A model generated the notes under the pieces. That model searched no databases, had not been told where the DNA came from, and was given only the letters and a program-made list of their open reading frames with translations. The position numbers and the translations under genes were made by a program. Positions 37,511 to 50,100 of a stretch of 64,000 nt of DNA are shown in pieces. The number at the start of each line of letters is the position of its first letter. The stretch's first letter is position 1. Source of the DNA: Aaosphaeria pasadenensis (lineage: Eukaryota; Ascomycota; Dothideomycetes; Pleosporales); assembly GCA_022813625.1 (NCBI GenBank), contig JAKLMB010000001.1, positions 558,001 to 622,000 on the forward strand, read 5' to 3'.

Positions 37511-38064
37511 AGGAAGAAAAGGGAAAAGAGAAAAAGGCAGTTTGAATGAATCGATGTCTCGATACTACGAAGAAGGAAAAGCGGAGACGACACACCATCC
37601 TCTATTGTTTTTGATACCCGGCGGTCGTACCTACAGTATGTACGTTTAAAATATACCAACATACGAATGTTACCAACGATCCCACTGATTCAATCAATAC
37701 ATGCCTTGTGTAGATATGTCTACATCATACGACAATGCTGGGAAAACAACGGTAGACCAAGATATCAATTGAGCATACAAGGACTGATACTGATTCCAAT
37801 CCAGAAAAGCAATTAGTACTTCACGAGCTCGAGACCGGGACTGTTACAATTCAATCAATCAAAAAAGGAGGCAGTTCATAACCATCCCTCACTTTCATTC
37901 ATTACTACTGCCGACAAGTTCGTCGATGTCCTCGCAAAAAAAAGAGAAAGTAAAACCTGCTAAACGCCCAAAGTCATAACATGCAGACCAGAAAAAGGAA
38001 TACCCATCCCATCCTATCCCACCCATTCTTGTTCCTCTTTTTAAAAACTCATTACGCTCATTCC
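37511..38064. other. Convergent 3' region RAM2 / dehydratase
   Basis: A 554 bp spacer between convergent stop codons. No gene seen. Confidence 0.6.
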
Positions 38065-39432
38065 TCAGTTCGGCGCCGTGATATCACTAGGCAAACACCT
38101 CGGACTCCCAACCGCACTATCATGCCTCTCCTGCACCGCACCCTCACCACTCTTCCCCGCCACATTATCCAACCAAGCATACTCCTCCCTCCACTGCCCC
38201 AGCATATCAATCGTAACATTGCTCCCCCCACAAAGCACAACCACAACCTTATCCTCCTTCCTCACGGGCCTCCCCAACGCCTGCTCCAACCTTCCATCAT
38301 ACAACAACGCAACATTGACCCCGCACGCCAACTCCACCATAATCCGCTCGTCGTCCGCCAACCGCCAGCACCCCATCGCGGCCTCCGCGTCAGGCAGCAC
38401 AAGCGTCCTCACGTTCGCCCGCTGCGCGTAGTCGAACGTACTCTGCGTGACGCGCGCGCACCCCAGGCTCGTCGCCAGCGACGTGATCTTCGGCATCGTG
38501 ACGACCTGGCCTGCGTTCATGCTGGTCTTCAGCGAGTGCGCGCCCTCCGTCTCGACGGCGACGACGGTGGTGGAGTGCATGGCGAGGCTGTCCATGGCTT
38601 GATGGATGCCGTTGAAGAGGCCGCCGCCGCCGACGCTGCAGATTATGGCGTCGGGTGCGGTGCCGGAGGGCATTTGCGCGGCGATTTCGTGCATGATGGT
38701 TGAGTTGCCGGTCCAGATGTCTGGGTGGTCGAAGGGGGGCGCGTATATGGTTGGTTTGGTCGTCTATTGGGAGGGGGGTGTTAGTGCTGTTAATGATGAT
38801 GTGGGTAAGGGGAGGGGAGGGGATGATGCTAAGACGAACCTTGGTCATGATCTCAGTTCGCATGAACTCGTCTGCGTCTGCCCATGCGTTGCCGTGCTGG
38901 ATTACTTCGAAAGCGCCGGCTGCTTTGATCTTCGTTACCATCAATGGCTTGATGGTCTGCGGCACGACGACGGTGCAGGGGAGCCCAAGGGCTCGAGCTG
39001 CGTGCACGGCGGCGAGTCCCGCATTGCCGCCGCTGGAGCAGAAGATGTGTGGTTGGGAGCCCACGGGGAGTTCCTCGAGACGGCGGAGGAGGTAGTAGCC
39101 GATACCTCTGGTGATGTGTATTAGGGGACTGTTGTTGATATGGGAGAGGGGAGAGCGACGTACCGTGATTTAAATGATCCGGATGGTTGGACTGTCTCGA
39201 GCTTGAGGAAGACTCTGCTTCTGCGATTTAGAAATCCGGTATCTTAAAGGGGGCGATAATGGGGACGACAAGGGACATGGCAGTGATATCAAGGGAGATG
39301 ATATTGGGAATGTAGAGGAAGACCGTACCATCCCGCAGCTTGTGATAAAACATAGGATTCTCGAAGTGGTGTTTCGACCCATGGCTGAGATGCCTTCTCC
39401 TGGGCCCTGATGATAGACTCCGACACAGTCAT
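38065..39432 (-). CDS. Catabolic L-serine/L-threonine dehydratase, PLP-dependent
   Basis: Four exons: 39432-39329, 39217-39164, 39107-38840 and 38763-38065, giving 374 residues. Splicing rebuilds SQAAGCRVFLKLETVQPSG and SFKSRGIGYYLLRR; the Lys in SGSFKSRG is the PLP-binding residue. Further motifs are CSSGGNAGLAAVHAAR (cofactor phosphate site), CSVGGGGLFNGIHQAM (Gly-rich loop) and, at the end, VVVLCGGSNVTID. There is no ACT domain, so it is the short catabolic type (yeast Cha1-like), not the biosynthetic Ilv1. It turns serine into pyruvate, or threonine into 2-oxobutyrate, with release of ammonia. The acceptor of the first intron is CAGAAG, three bases past an apparent CAG; using the nearer one would create a stop codon. 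Yeast CHA1 is induced by serine/threonine; regulation here is unknown. Confidence 0.92.
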
Positions 39433-40507
39433 TTTGAAAGGGGATACAAAAAAGGAGAACTTCGAGACTTGATCGTATATGTTTGTGAGACCTGCAAAAA
39501 AAGATACAATTTTAAAAAACTTAAAATGCTGGTTATCAAAATTCCTGCACACCGGCGAAGGAAGATAAAATATATCAAGTCGTATCTGTTGGTATGTGCT
39601 CCACATCAAACAGTCGCAGAGGGGTAGGTAGTTTTGATTACCCTATAAATCCGAATTATTACCCTATAACTTCTCCCACCCGGGTCATGCTCGCCCATGA
39701 TGCTACAAGGATGCGTTGGTGTTGAGAAAGTCTGGGTTGGGCTTGGACATGGCGGCTATCGACGGATTACCGCTCTCTTTCTCGATTAGCGCTCCCACCC
39801 ACCAACTACAACGGTTGCTTCATCGGGGAAGGGCAGGGCAAAATATGGGGAAGCCCCCCAGAATCTCTCGCAGGGGACAGATAGGAACAATCCGGAGCTG
39901 GGAGCCGTAGCTGGAGTTCGAGATCTTCGCGGCGGGTGTTGGTAGGTGACGAAAATAAACCTGCGGCTCGCAGTAGAGCCATTCACGTGGCAGGGTTGTG
40001 TGCATATGGTTATCAAAGCTGGCCCTACGCCATGCCTTGCGTGAATAAGTTCAGTGATTAGCACGACCAAGATATCTGGATAGAGACGGTACGGACAGGG
40101 TTGTCCGACGCTTCTGGTCGTCATCGTGATAGGAGAAGGGCAATGAAGTCATGGTTTCCCGTCGGAGATTTCCCCTTTCACTATGCCATCTCGGATTACA
40201 TGTAAGAAAACCAAAACGCCTCGAGCCTCCTTCTCGAGCTTTTAGCGTTCATGGCATCAAGCGATCCCAGTCAGTAGGGAGAGGTGTTGGCCATTCAAGT
40301 CGAGAATCCTCGCTGATATTGTAAACTTATCCTTATATGCTATCGGTAGAGGTTCCGATACACTACACGACCATGAGAACCTTGTTCTAATTTGCTGCTT
40401 CGAATTTCCATAAGCGTTCATTTCTTCCAATCGTACACAATGATCTTATCATTTCCCTTCCCGGTATCACTGTGCGGGACCGTGTGCGGAACCGTACGGG
40501 CAACTGT
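39433..40507. other. Promoter of the dehydratase and 3' flank of the lactate dehydrogenase gene
   Basis: About 1.07 kb; both neighbouring genes are on the minus strand. Only short unsupported frames. Confidence 0.6.
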
Positions 40508-41720
40508 TCAACTTCCCTTGTCAGCCTCCAGGGCCTTTCGCAACTGCTCATCGGCCATCATCTCCTTCTCAGCGCCGTCAATCACTGCTCTCAGGTTGCC
40601 TGCACATTCTTCCAAGTTTTTCTGCTCGCTCTCATCAAGTTCAATAGGCATTTTCTTGATGATTCCCTTGCGTCCAATGACGGCCGGCATGCTCAAGCAG
40701 CAGCCAAGTTCTGGCTGATAGAACGACAGTGGACGCACGGTACGGGAATCGAATAGGATGTACTTGCAAATACTAGCCGCTACCATACCAATCCCATAGG
40801 CGGTGCATCCTTTAGCTGCAATAATAGCAGCGGCGGCTCCCCGCGTGTGATCCGCGATATCTTTTTTGAAAGCTGGATCCGAAACCTGGGGAAGTGCAAG
40901 ACGCAACGGAGAGGTGCCGATGGTGCAGCTAGACCAAGCAATCTATACAAAGGTCAATACTGTTTTGCATAGGAAGGGGACTGGAGCGAAAGTTCTTTCA
41001 TGCCAGAGAGAGTCAAGTAGAAGAGCTCGAGGGTTTACTTACAAACTGACTGTCTCCATGCTCACCCAACACATAGGCATCGATCGAATTAGGAGCCACA
41101 TCCGCCTTCTGCGCTAAGATACCTCGTAAACGAGCTGAATCTAGAGTGGTGCCAGTTCCCAGGACCTGAGATTCGGGTAGGCCGGAAAGCTTGCGGGCGA
41201 AGTACGTCAAGATGTCTACGGGATTGGCAACCAGCAGAAGAATCGTATTTGGATTGATTGGCGACATGGCCTGAAAGATCGAAGAAAGAATGTGCAGATT
41301 CCGCGAGAGCAGAGAAAGACGAGATTCGCCTGTTCAATGGTAAGCATCAATGTATAAACGATCAAAGGTATGAGGCTCTTACGTACCAATCTTCTGTTTC
41401 GCTCCCGCCGTTATGACGACGATATCAGCCTGGCCGGCATCCTTGTGAGTGCCAGCTCTCACACGCGCTCCAGTCTGCCCGCGATACGTTGCATCGCCGA
41501 GATCTCGGACTTGAGCTTGAAGAAGATCTTCCTTCGGATCTACAAGGATGACCTCGCTACAGATGGGTTGTAACACCAAAGTATACGCGAGCGTGGAGCC
41601 AACGTCGCCACAACCGATGATGGCGACAGATGTCTTGAGACGATGTTCAGCCATGACTTCTCCTTTATTTTTCTCTGGCGGTGCTGCCGATGATGGTATG
41701 GTCTTTGAATTCGGATCCAT
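40508..41720 (-). CDS. NAD-dependent L-lactate dehydrogenase
   Basis: Three exons: 41720-41387, 41329-41043 and 40942-40508, giving 351 residues (about 329 if the second Met, MAEHRLKTSVAI, is the start). Motifs in order: SVAIIGCGDVGSTLAYTL (NAD-binding Gly-rich loop); AGAKQKIGESRLSLLSRN, where the Gln in AGAKQ sits at the position that selects lactate (malate dehydrogenases carry Arg) and the following Arg is catalytic; LLLVANPVDILTYF; GTTLDSARLRGILA with the substrate-binding Arg; and YVLGEHGDSQF with the catalytic His. It interconverts pyruvate and L-lactate in the cytosol. The Gln, Arg and His triad argues clearly against malate dehydrogenase. Neighbours (a serine dehydratase making pyruvate, a dipeptidase) suggest amino-acid and pyruvate metabolism, but this is only proximity. 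Confidence 0.92.
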
Positions 41721-42660
41721 GGGGCAGGGTCTTTTATCTAAGGCAGTAAGACCGGAACCCTACCTGTTCTTGGGATTGTGTAATTGGTGGGGCTCGGGCC
41801 GCTTGGTATGGGGAAAGAATCAAGGCAAACAAATAAATAGTCGTATGATGTTGCAGTTAAACTCGCCAAGTCGGAAGGTACGTACAGTATGTATGCTATG
41901 AAAAATATTAACCTCCTTCCCTTCGATCATCTCTATATATCTTCAAGAATGAAGTTAACACATGCTCCTCGCTGCGTCTTGCTCGGATCCTGCCAAGTAC
42001 TGGGCGTCTCTAATCGCGTGATGCTCATGCGAAGATGAAGGCGATTCTTATGCGGTGCCTCAGCTTGCGCCTCATCTCGGAGTCAGAGCGAGTGTCACAA
42101 GCTTGCCGAATTGCCTATTCATGGATATGTATTTCTTCGATAGTGCCGTCATGCTTGCTACACGTGGCGGATCGCTCGCGCAGGCGAGCCTCCCGATCCC
42201 CCTGATCCACTCAGATCTCCGGAATGTGGAGAGACCGTGGGGTATTAGTCGATTGTCATGGGAAGAAATACTGAGCTCCTCTGATAGTCGTTGAAAAGCG
42301 GTATGACAATCGGCATGATTCTGGAAATAAGTGTCACCATCATTGGTTCATCAATGTCGCCACGCAACCGAGAGGCTTGGAGGAGACGAACTGTGGTATT
42401 TTCCAACGAAATCAATATATTGGACGCATTCGAAGTGGCTCAGCTCAAATTCGAAGGAAAGTCGGTCACGCAAAGTTTACAGCATACATTCAAAATCAGA
42501 GGTGAGAAGTGGGATTGACGGTAAATGTGTCCAGCTATATGTACGCAATATTATATGTAGTCACCTGCCATTTACTGTACAGCCTACAAAGGCTCGTCAA
42601 GTCTATTGAAAGTAGAATCATTTCCTAGCACATTCTTTATACGATTAAACCATGACGACA
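41721..42660. other. Intergenic region: lactate dehydrogenase promoter and dipeptidase 3' flank
   Basis: 940 bp with only short unsupported frames on both strands. No gene seen. Confidence 0.6.
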
Positions 42661-44206
42661 TCAATCCCATGGGTTTTTAAGATCATCTTCCAACGGATCT
42701 GTCTCAGCCTGCAGCCGGGCAGCTACTTCGTCAGCCTCCCTCCAAACCCTCAGCAGATTGCGACCGACGATCTTCGCAACGTCTACGTCTTTCACGCCCT
42801 GCTTCAGTAGTTCCTTCACGAGATTTGGGAACTTCGATACATCTTCTAGCCCAGTTGGTCCGGATTCGATGCCGTCGAAGTCCGTTCCAATGCCGACATG
42901 GTCATAGCCAATCAATTCGCCAATATGTTTGATATGTCGAACCACCTGATTCAGCGTAACGTTCGCTGGGTACAAGTCTGGTAGCCCTGATGGCTTATTG
43001 CCCGGAACACAGGAAATGAAGTCGGGGTTGAAGTTGATCATCACAATCGAGTTGCGCTGCTTCACATACTGTAGTATGTCATCGGGAACGTTACGTGGAT
43101 GCGGACATACACTGTAGGCAGAGCTGTGACTGAAAATTGGTGGTGCCAGACTACCGTGCCAGTCGCCGTCGCCGTTGCCGACTAGAACATCCTTCATCGT
43201 TTCTTTACTGACGTGAGCGAGATCAACCAGCATTCCCATGCGGTTCATCTCCTTAACCAAGTCTCTCCCAGCAGGGCTCAGGCCGTGCCAGTATGGCGTA
43301 GCGACTCTGGATTTGAAGGTAGAGCCAGACGATTCTATTGCGGCATCGGCATACTTGTTGTGGCAATTCCATGTTAAAGTGGCGTATTTGGCCCCTAGTT
43401 CGTGGAATAGCCGTAGGTTTGCAACGGAGTTGCCAATTTGATGAAGGCCTTCGATTCCTGCAGGGGAGATAAGTCGTCCTTGCTTGAATGCTTCTTCGGC
43501 TTCATAGCTATTCCTTGATGGCGTGAAGTACTTGGGATAGCTTTGCCCAAACCGTTTGTAAAGATCCAATTGCTCGAAGGTCGTCTTCACAACTGTTCTC
43601 AAATTAGATATCTCAACGCTCACATCTGATAGATATTGAACGTACGTTCGGTATAATGTCCATCGGAGAAATCTGTACCATTTCCGAATGGGCACGGCAC
43701 AAAGGCACTCCAGAAGGCACCGCCTGATTTACCTTCGTCTAGCCTCGGAAGGTCTACATGCTGTGGTAGTCCTCCATTTTCGAACATGTCCTTAAACTCT
43801 GGACTATTTACGTGGTTCTTATACCTCACGCGGATGGAAATCAACAAGTCATTGTGTCCATCTGTGGTTTGGTTAGAGCTCACCTTTCATTGGCTTTGTA
43901 TCATAGCTTACCAATCAATGGATTCTCGCTCAAGATCTTGTTGGCTCGATATTCGAGCGAATGCTCTTGCGTGAAATGTGTTCCATGCTTAAACCAAGCT
44001 ACGGAAGATCCTGAAAAAGGCGAGAAACCGAATCGGAATGTTGATAGTAGGAGTAACAATGCCACCAATGACGCAATGATAACCCGACTAGTGGAGATGG
44101 AGGGCCGACGAATGCGATCAGGTTGTTTGGCCCAAACATGCTTCTCACTGACTGGCAGTACCGGCATACGGCACGCAGCCCTCTGTCTATGAGAATCGTA
44201 CAACAT
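42661..44206 (-). CDS. Membrane-anchored zinc dipeptidase (renal dipeptidase family)
   Basis: Three exons: 44206-43912, 43861-43646 and 43592-42661, giving 480 residues. An N-terminal basic stretch and one span (about 42-58, VIIASLVALLLLL) form a type II signal anchor. The peptidase M19 domain follows, with zinc ligands in DGHNDL, SPAGIEGLHQIGN (bridging Glu), LVDLAHVSKET and IFSHSSAYSV, plus DHVGIGTDFDG near the end. The second intron begins at a GTACGT inside a region that stays open; only this donor keeps the phase to the acceptor at 43593. The enzyme hydrolyses dipeptides, with the catalytic domain in the secretory lumen or outside the cell by topology. An alternative start is the Met at residue 14. 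Confidence 0.9.
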
Positions 44207-44476
44207 CTCCTTGCAACGAGATGGAATTGAGGTTCAATGTCCTGAACGCGTCTTATCCCCGAGATGATGGGATGTAATAGCCCGATGGGCCGGAAGAAAG
44301 GTATATCCGGTTCGAAGACGAAGCATAAGGCTGATATCCCCTGACGGTTAGCCGGATAGGGATTAGCACGTGATCCTAGTCGTACGCTTAATCTTGGGAG
44401 TTTATGTTAAGGGATTGAGCTATCAAAAAGACAGTTTGTTCACCATTCGACATCATTGTATTTGTACTCTACAAAC
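44207..44476. promoter_or_regulatory. Bidirectional promoter dipeptidase / ILM1-like gene
   Basis: 270 bp between divergent start codons, so both genes share control sequence. No strong TATA box is visible. Confidence 0.5.
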
Positions 44477-45117
44477 ATGGCAATCTTCTCGGCGACTACC
44501 ATAATTCGCAGCCTGGCGCTGTTTCACGTCACTTTGGCGGTGTTCTTCCTTAAGAACCCCAAGATCATAGCGAGCCAGAACATCGTATTCGTGCTCGGGG
44601 AGGCTATGCAACTTGTAGGTCTTCTTCCAATTGAAATGTTCATGAAGCCATGGACTTATTCTGATATTGTCATAGCCTACACCTCGCGAATTCTCAACCC
44701 CGTCCGCACTCACTGCATTTATTGCTGTACTCTTCGCTTTCCTCGGCATCGCGGATCTTACCACGCTTTCCCTGCCTGAAGAGGCTTCCGAGCTATACTG
44801 GGGCGTACAAACACCTGTCAGGCTGGTATTCTTGTTTGGAATAACTGGATATACATACTTGTTCAAGGAGGGAGGCATGTTCGCAGCCCGAGGCCGAGCA
44901 TACAAATACAATGCTGGAGACGACCTCAAGAACAGCCTTGTGTTCACTTGGGGTTTTATTGAGATGGCTGCATGGTTCTGGGTATGTGTAATGCTCAATT
45001 TGCTTAGGATATGTCTGTGCTAATATCTATTAGGTCTTCGTAACCATCCGCGACGAGCGACGACAGAGAGCAGCCCGACTTATTGAGAAGAGGAAGGCGG
45101 AACATAATGTTCTATAG
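44477..45117 (+). CDS. ILM1: ILM1-like integral membrane protein
   Basis: Three exons, 44477-44614, 44676-44981 and 45034-45117, give 175 residues with all junctions in phase 0. There are four hydrophobic stretches: ALFHVTLAVFFLKNP near the N-terminus, TAFIAVLFAFLGIADLTTL, PVRLVFLFGITGYTYLF, and WGFIEMAAWFWVFVTI. The tail is strongly basic (RDERRQRAARLIEKRKAEH). Pattern and length match the Ilm1 family (yeast Ilm1, about 200 residues, an ER/mitochondria-linked protein whose loss raises mitochondrial DNA loss; its molecular role is not settled). Without the first intron the frame would run into an unrelated tail, so the spliced model is preferred. Confidence 0.85.
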
Positions 45118-45635
45118 ATGATTGCTTGCGCGTAACATATAGACATTCAAAATCAACCACAGATCTAGGGAAAATATACAGTTATCTCCACAGCCTTCCC
45201 ACGCGTGCCACGGTACCTTTGCCAGGACGTCTGGGTAAGTAAATCCTGTGGTAGTGTCGAGCGTCAGCAATTCCGCATCTTTTGTCATTGTTTAAAGACG
45301 AGGAAATCGAAGGAATGCAGATGACAGAACCATTTAAAATACGCCTCAAAATAGAAATATAGTTGTGCGGGTTTGGCCAAAAATTCACTTTGAGCACACA
45401 TTCGGGTCCCCCACATTACCGAAAGCGGCCGCAACTCTGTACCACTGACGGACTCAGGTTGATCAACCGTGTGTAACCCCAGCGGAATGTAAGATCTCAT
45501 TGATCCCGTCTGATAGTATATATTAATTCATTTAAGCTTTGCTCTAATTGCAATTTCGATTTTTTTTTCGCATTGAATTGATCATCTTTTTGCTAGAGTT
45601 TGCTACGAACCATTGTCATTCAATACTGATACACC
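45118..45635. other. Intergenic region before the first monooxygenase
   Basis: 518 bp, T-rich near the monooxygenase start (run of Ts at about 45,560). No gene seen. Confidence 0.6.
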
Positions 45636-46934
45636 ATGACAGACAACACACCTGCTCTGAAGATCACCATTCTCGGTGGGGGTATTGCAGGCCTCACCAC
45701 TGCATTGGCACTCACAAAATACGCACCTTCTACCAGCTCTTGCCCAGAGATCACACTATACGAAATCCGCCCTGAACCTGCGACGATTGGAGGTGCTGTA
45801 AACCTCACGCCCAATGCTCTGCGATTGCTCAACCATCTCGGTGCACTTCAAGAGATCCGTTCTCGTGATTACGGCGCAGATTGTTCGGCGGTCGAAGTTT
45901 TCGACCTCTACACCGGCACTAAACTTGCAGAGAGCAGCTTCCGGGGTAAAGACGGCAAAGGCCTAGGCGATCCACCCTTCAAGGCTCTTCGAATTACGAG
46001 AGGCGAAGCTCTGAAAGGCGTACTGGCGGCGATTGAAAAGCATTCAAATATCAAACTCATCTGCGGAAAAAAGACAGTAAATATCAAAGAAGACGACAAT
46101 GGCGTCGACATCACTTTCTCGGATGGGGAAACTGCTCACAGCGACATTCTCATCGGTTGTGACGGCATCCACTCGGTCACCCGTCTCAAGCACGTCGAAC
46201 CATCTCGAAAGAGCGTCTATTCTGGTATTTGCAATGCTTTTGGCTTTGCGCCACGACGCATGACCTCTTCAAGCGATCAGGCCTACGAAGAAACGCATTT
46301 TGAGGTCTCAGGCATGAACTTCGGTCGACAGGGTATCCTCTTGACATCGTTCCACAACTCAGCAAAGGACTCGATCTATGTCGGCGCGCTGATGCAAGTC
46401 CCTGAGATAGCGTCGCGGGACGGCTGGAAAGCAGCGGGCGCTGATGCTGAGAAAACTCGGACCGACATACTCAAGCGGTACGAAGGCGCAGCGCTGCCGT
46501 TAATAAAGCATGTGATCGAAGATGCGCAGGATCTTTACCTCTGGCCAGTTTTCACTCTATCGAAGGGCGGCAAGTGGGCGACCGAACGTGTCATGTTGAT
46601 TGGCGACTCTGCACATGCAATGCCGCCACAGGGAGAATCCACGGGTATCGTCTTCGAGGATGGTGTCCTGTTTGCAAGGTGTCTGGCGAGGTGGATGGAA
46701 AAGAGCTCGGGCGCGCCTGTCAAGGAGGCTTTTGATGCTTACGAACGCCTGAGGCGGGAGAGAATCGACATCGCTTTCGATGAGAGCCAGAGCGTTGTCA
46801 AAACGGTGCAGGATGCAGGATGGCTGGGCCACAAGATTAAGACGAACGTCATCCCATGGTATCTGTGGTGGACGAAAAGTTATAGGGAGAAACACTTCAC
46901 CGAGGACGTCACGACCAGTGAGCTTGGCTATTGA
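45636..46934 (+). CDS. FAD-dependent aromatic monooxygenase, salicylate-hydroxylase-like
   Basis: Single exon, 432 residues. The FAD-binding Rossmann motif ITILGGGIAGLTTALAL lies at residues about 8-24, the DG motif in IGCDGIHSVTR at about 171-181, and the GD motif in MLIGDSAHAMPPQGE at about 321-335. This order defines the class A flavoprotein hydroxylases (PF01494), which use NAD(P)H and O2 to hydroxylate an aromatic ring or epoxidise a double bond. The C-terminus ends soon after the helical region, with no extra domain. Substrate cannot be read from the sequence. It ends 168 bp from the convergent TmpL-like gene and may belong to the accessory cluster to its right. Confidence 0.9.
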   Translation: MTDNTPALKITILGGGIAGLTTALALTKYAPSTSSCPEITLYEIRPEPATIGGAVNLTPNALRLLNHLGALQEIRSRDYGADCSAVEVFDLYTGTKLAESSFRGKDGKGLGDPPFKALRITRGEALKGVLAAIEKHSNIKLICGKKTVNIKEDDNGVDITFSDGETAHSDILIGCDGIHSVTRLKHVEPSRKSVYSGICNAFGFAPRRMTSSSDQAYEETHFEVSGMNFGRQGILLTSFHNSAKDSIYVGALMQVPEIASRDGWKAAGADAEKTRTDILKRYEGAALPLIKHVIEDAQDLYLWPVFTLSKGGKWATERVMLIGDSAHAMPPQGESTGIVFEDGVLFARCLARWMEKSSGAPVKEAFDAYERLRRERIDIAFDESQSVVKTVQDAGWLGHKIKTNVIPWYLWWTKSYREKHFTEDVTTSELGY

Positions 46935-47102
46935 TATCGTTTTCTAGAACTTTATGCCATCGATGTTGTTCAGCACTTGGTTCAGGAATTCATATTTGTT
47001 AATGACTGCAATCCATATTCTACACGTATCCAAGCAACGAGTGTGTACCTAAGTCTTACATATTTGACCTGTCGCATTCAACCCCTTTCATATACCAGGC
47101 AG

Positions 47103-50100
47103 CTAAGAATCGAAGATGGCTCCATAAGCCGGAATGCCCCTCGCCTCCATCGCATACACGATGCTAGTCGTGAACTTCTTATTGCTGATGACACACACAG
47201 CCTCGGCTCCACTCTCCTTCCATAGGTTATACGCCATCAAATTCATATCTGGCTTCCCCTGTGTCCGAGTGTTATGAATGACGGCCTTCGGATCTGTGTC
47301 TCGCACTGCGTCGACAATCTCTTGCCCGAATGTTTGTTCGGGGTTGGGAGCCGTCCAGAGGATGCGACAAGGTGTCTTCTTCGCGAGGACAACAGCGAGA
47401 CATGGACCGATTCCTGAACCCGTCGCGACGAGTACGACAGATTTAAAGATCGTGCAAATACGTAGGACGCCACAGGCCGGAATGCCACGAACCCAGATCG
47501 AGGTTGGGGCACGGTTGATGGTACGCTTGGTGAAATCACCTGCGTTGCTGACGACAAGAGAAAAGCCTTTGCCATTGACGTTGGTGATGGTCGCAAACCC
47601 GTGCCAGTCAACCAGAGGTCGTTCGGCGAGGCGGACAGATGTACCGACGACTGGAGTGGTGTAATCGAAATGCAGACGGACAGCATGAGATGATAGAACC
47701 TCAGACCGGACGGGTACCTTGCGGAGGAACAACCATGGGAAGATGATGGCGGATGTTGCCACAGTAAGGAGCCATATGGGCGGTGACGTGAGGTAGGCTT
47801 TGGATGGGGCAACGCCGATTTGTAGGTCCCTGGTGACGAGAAAGGCATGGATCCAGAGTAAGATAAGAGCAGTCCAACCGCCGAATCTATGCGTGAGTTC
47901 CCACACGTCATGATACTGCGCGCGGATCTTGGGATGCGATAGCGATGCGATTGCCAGGAGAAGCAAAATGATGAGACATGTCAACACCATGGAGGCGACG
48001 CTGATGCACTGTAACTCTGGGGGTTTGGCAAAGTCAAGGCCTGCGCCAATGGTGAAGATCAAGAACCACATAATGGCAGCAAGCGCGCAGCCACTGTGAA
48101 TGCCTCCGATGTGGAATATGCGGGCGCAGTGTCTCCGGATGGATAAGGGCCATGAGACAGGCACAGAGCAGAATATGGTGAAAAGCAGGTTGATCACCGG
48201 CTCGGACCTCATCAATATAGCCATCGTCAGGTTTGCTGCAGTAGCCGTCGCAAGATCGGCCATCATGTACCTATCGTTTTTGACTCTCCAGTAAAGAATG
48301 ATCGCTGCGGCAATGACGTTTCCGATAACGACCACGGTAAAGAACTTCTTGTACACAATGAGAGCGCGGTGTCGGAGCCATCTTTGGCCGCGGAATCCAT
48401 TCTTCTCCGGAAGCTTTTCGGGCTTCTCTTGTATACTCGTTGCCGAAGTATTGAAAGTTGAAAGGTTGCTTGAGTAGAGAATGGTTTCACCTTTCTCTGG
48501 ATCTGTCTGCTGTTGCTGCTGCTCCGGGCTTGCAGCTGGATTGTACAGCTGCCTGGAGTCGAATTTAGAAGCACGCGGGGATGAGACAACCTTGCTAGCT
48601 CGTGATGCTGTCTTAGCAAGTTTTGCTTTATCGACCTTGCCATTGGGAGTCAGAGGGATAGCAGCAACATAGATCCAGTGGCTGGGTACTGCGTAGTATG
48701 GAAGATAGCCACGGACAAAAAGATCCAAGTCATGTTCATCAATGAGAGTTGTAGTATTGTAGAACCCATACAATACTCCATCAATCAAAGTAGAACAGGC
48801 TCTTGTGATACCGGGGAACTTCTATACAGATGTCAGTCATGTCCTGTCAATGAATGGCACGGGAAGCCAAGGTCAAATCCAGATGCTACAAGTATGTAAC
48901 AAAATGACCAACAATTGGTACTTACTTCTATTACCGCAGTAACACCATCAAGCTCAACGCGGAAGCCCTTGGCATTGTCAGTTTTAGTCCACTGTGATTA
49001 GCTTCGATGTATTCACGCACCTTAATCTTTACTTGATCGTCCGACCGACCGAAGGTATTCATAGAGCCATCCTCGTTCCAAGCCACAATGTCACCAGTGT
49101 TGAACATCATTGAGCTATGCCACTTAGCTTATGTACGACATATCTCTCGAAGTAGTGCTTACCCATCATTGGCGAATAGATCGGCCTTGTACCGCTTTGT
49201 TGTCAGGTCTGGTAGATTGATGTATCCACGGGTCACACCGGCACCTCCGACCCACATTGAACCCTTAGAACCAACAGGGACAGGTTCCATGTTTTCGTCA
49301 AGAATGTACACGCTTGTGTTAGGAAGTGGCTTTCCGATGGTGAGGGATTTCTTTGGGGAGTGTAGGTGCGCAGAGTTGAGTATAGTAATTTCCTGGCATA
49401 GTCGTTAAAACTTGACTTGAAGTTAGGGTTGAGGTAGACAAACAGTTGGTCCGCAGATATTTAGGTAGAGGAGGCCATCTGCCCATTCATCTGCCAGTCT
49501 AGACATGTCTTGTTAGATTGCGATGTGTTTGTAGGGGTGTGGCTGTAGAACTACAACGTACGCTTGGGGACAAGGTTCTCCTCCGGTTACAACGGTCTTT
49601 ATGTTCGGAAAGGAGCTTCGTCGATACTTCGAAAGAATTGATGGCGTTGAGATGAAGACATCAACCTGAACCAGGATCAGTAAGATTCAGAGGATGACGT
49701 TTCGTGTTCTCACTTCTTTCAGGGTGTCTGTCCAATTGGAATTGCGAAGATAGAGAGTACCGCCATTCATTAGACACCCGAGGATTTCCCAGGCACCTGT
49801 AGGGATAAGTCAAAGTCAATAGGACGAGCTGGGCTTTGGACATACCCATATCAAATGCTATGTTGAGAACTTGTGCTACCTTGGTGCCAATGGTGATCCC
49901 TAGCCTGGCAGGGTCTAGAAGTAGAGCGTTACACACATTTGCGTGCATGACATCCACACCCTTTGGCTGTCCGGTACTTCCTTTTGAATCATCAGAGACA
50001 TGATCAGTGAAAGATGCAGAGATGACATACCGGATGTGTAGATCGCATATACTCCATCTTTGCCAGAAACCTCAATGTTTGGTCGTTGTTTCGAGCAAAA

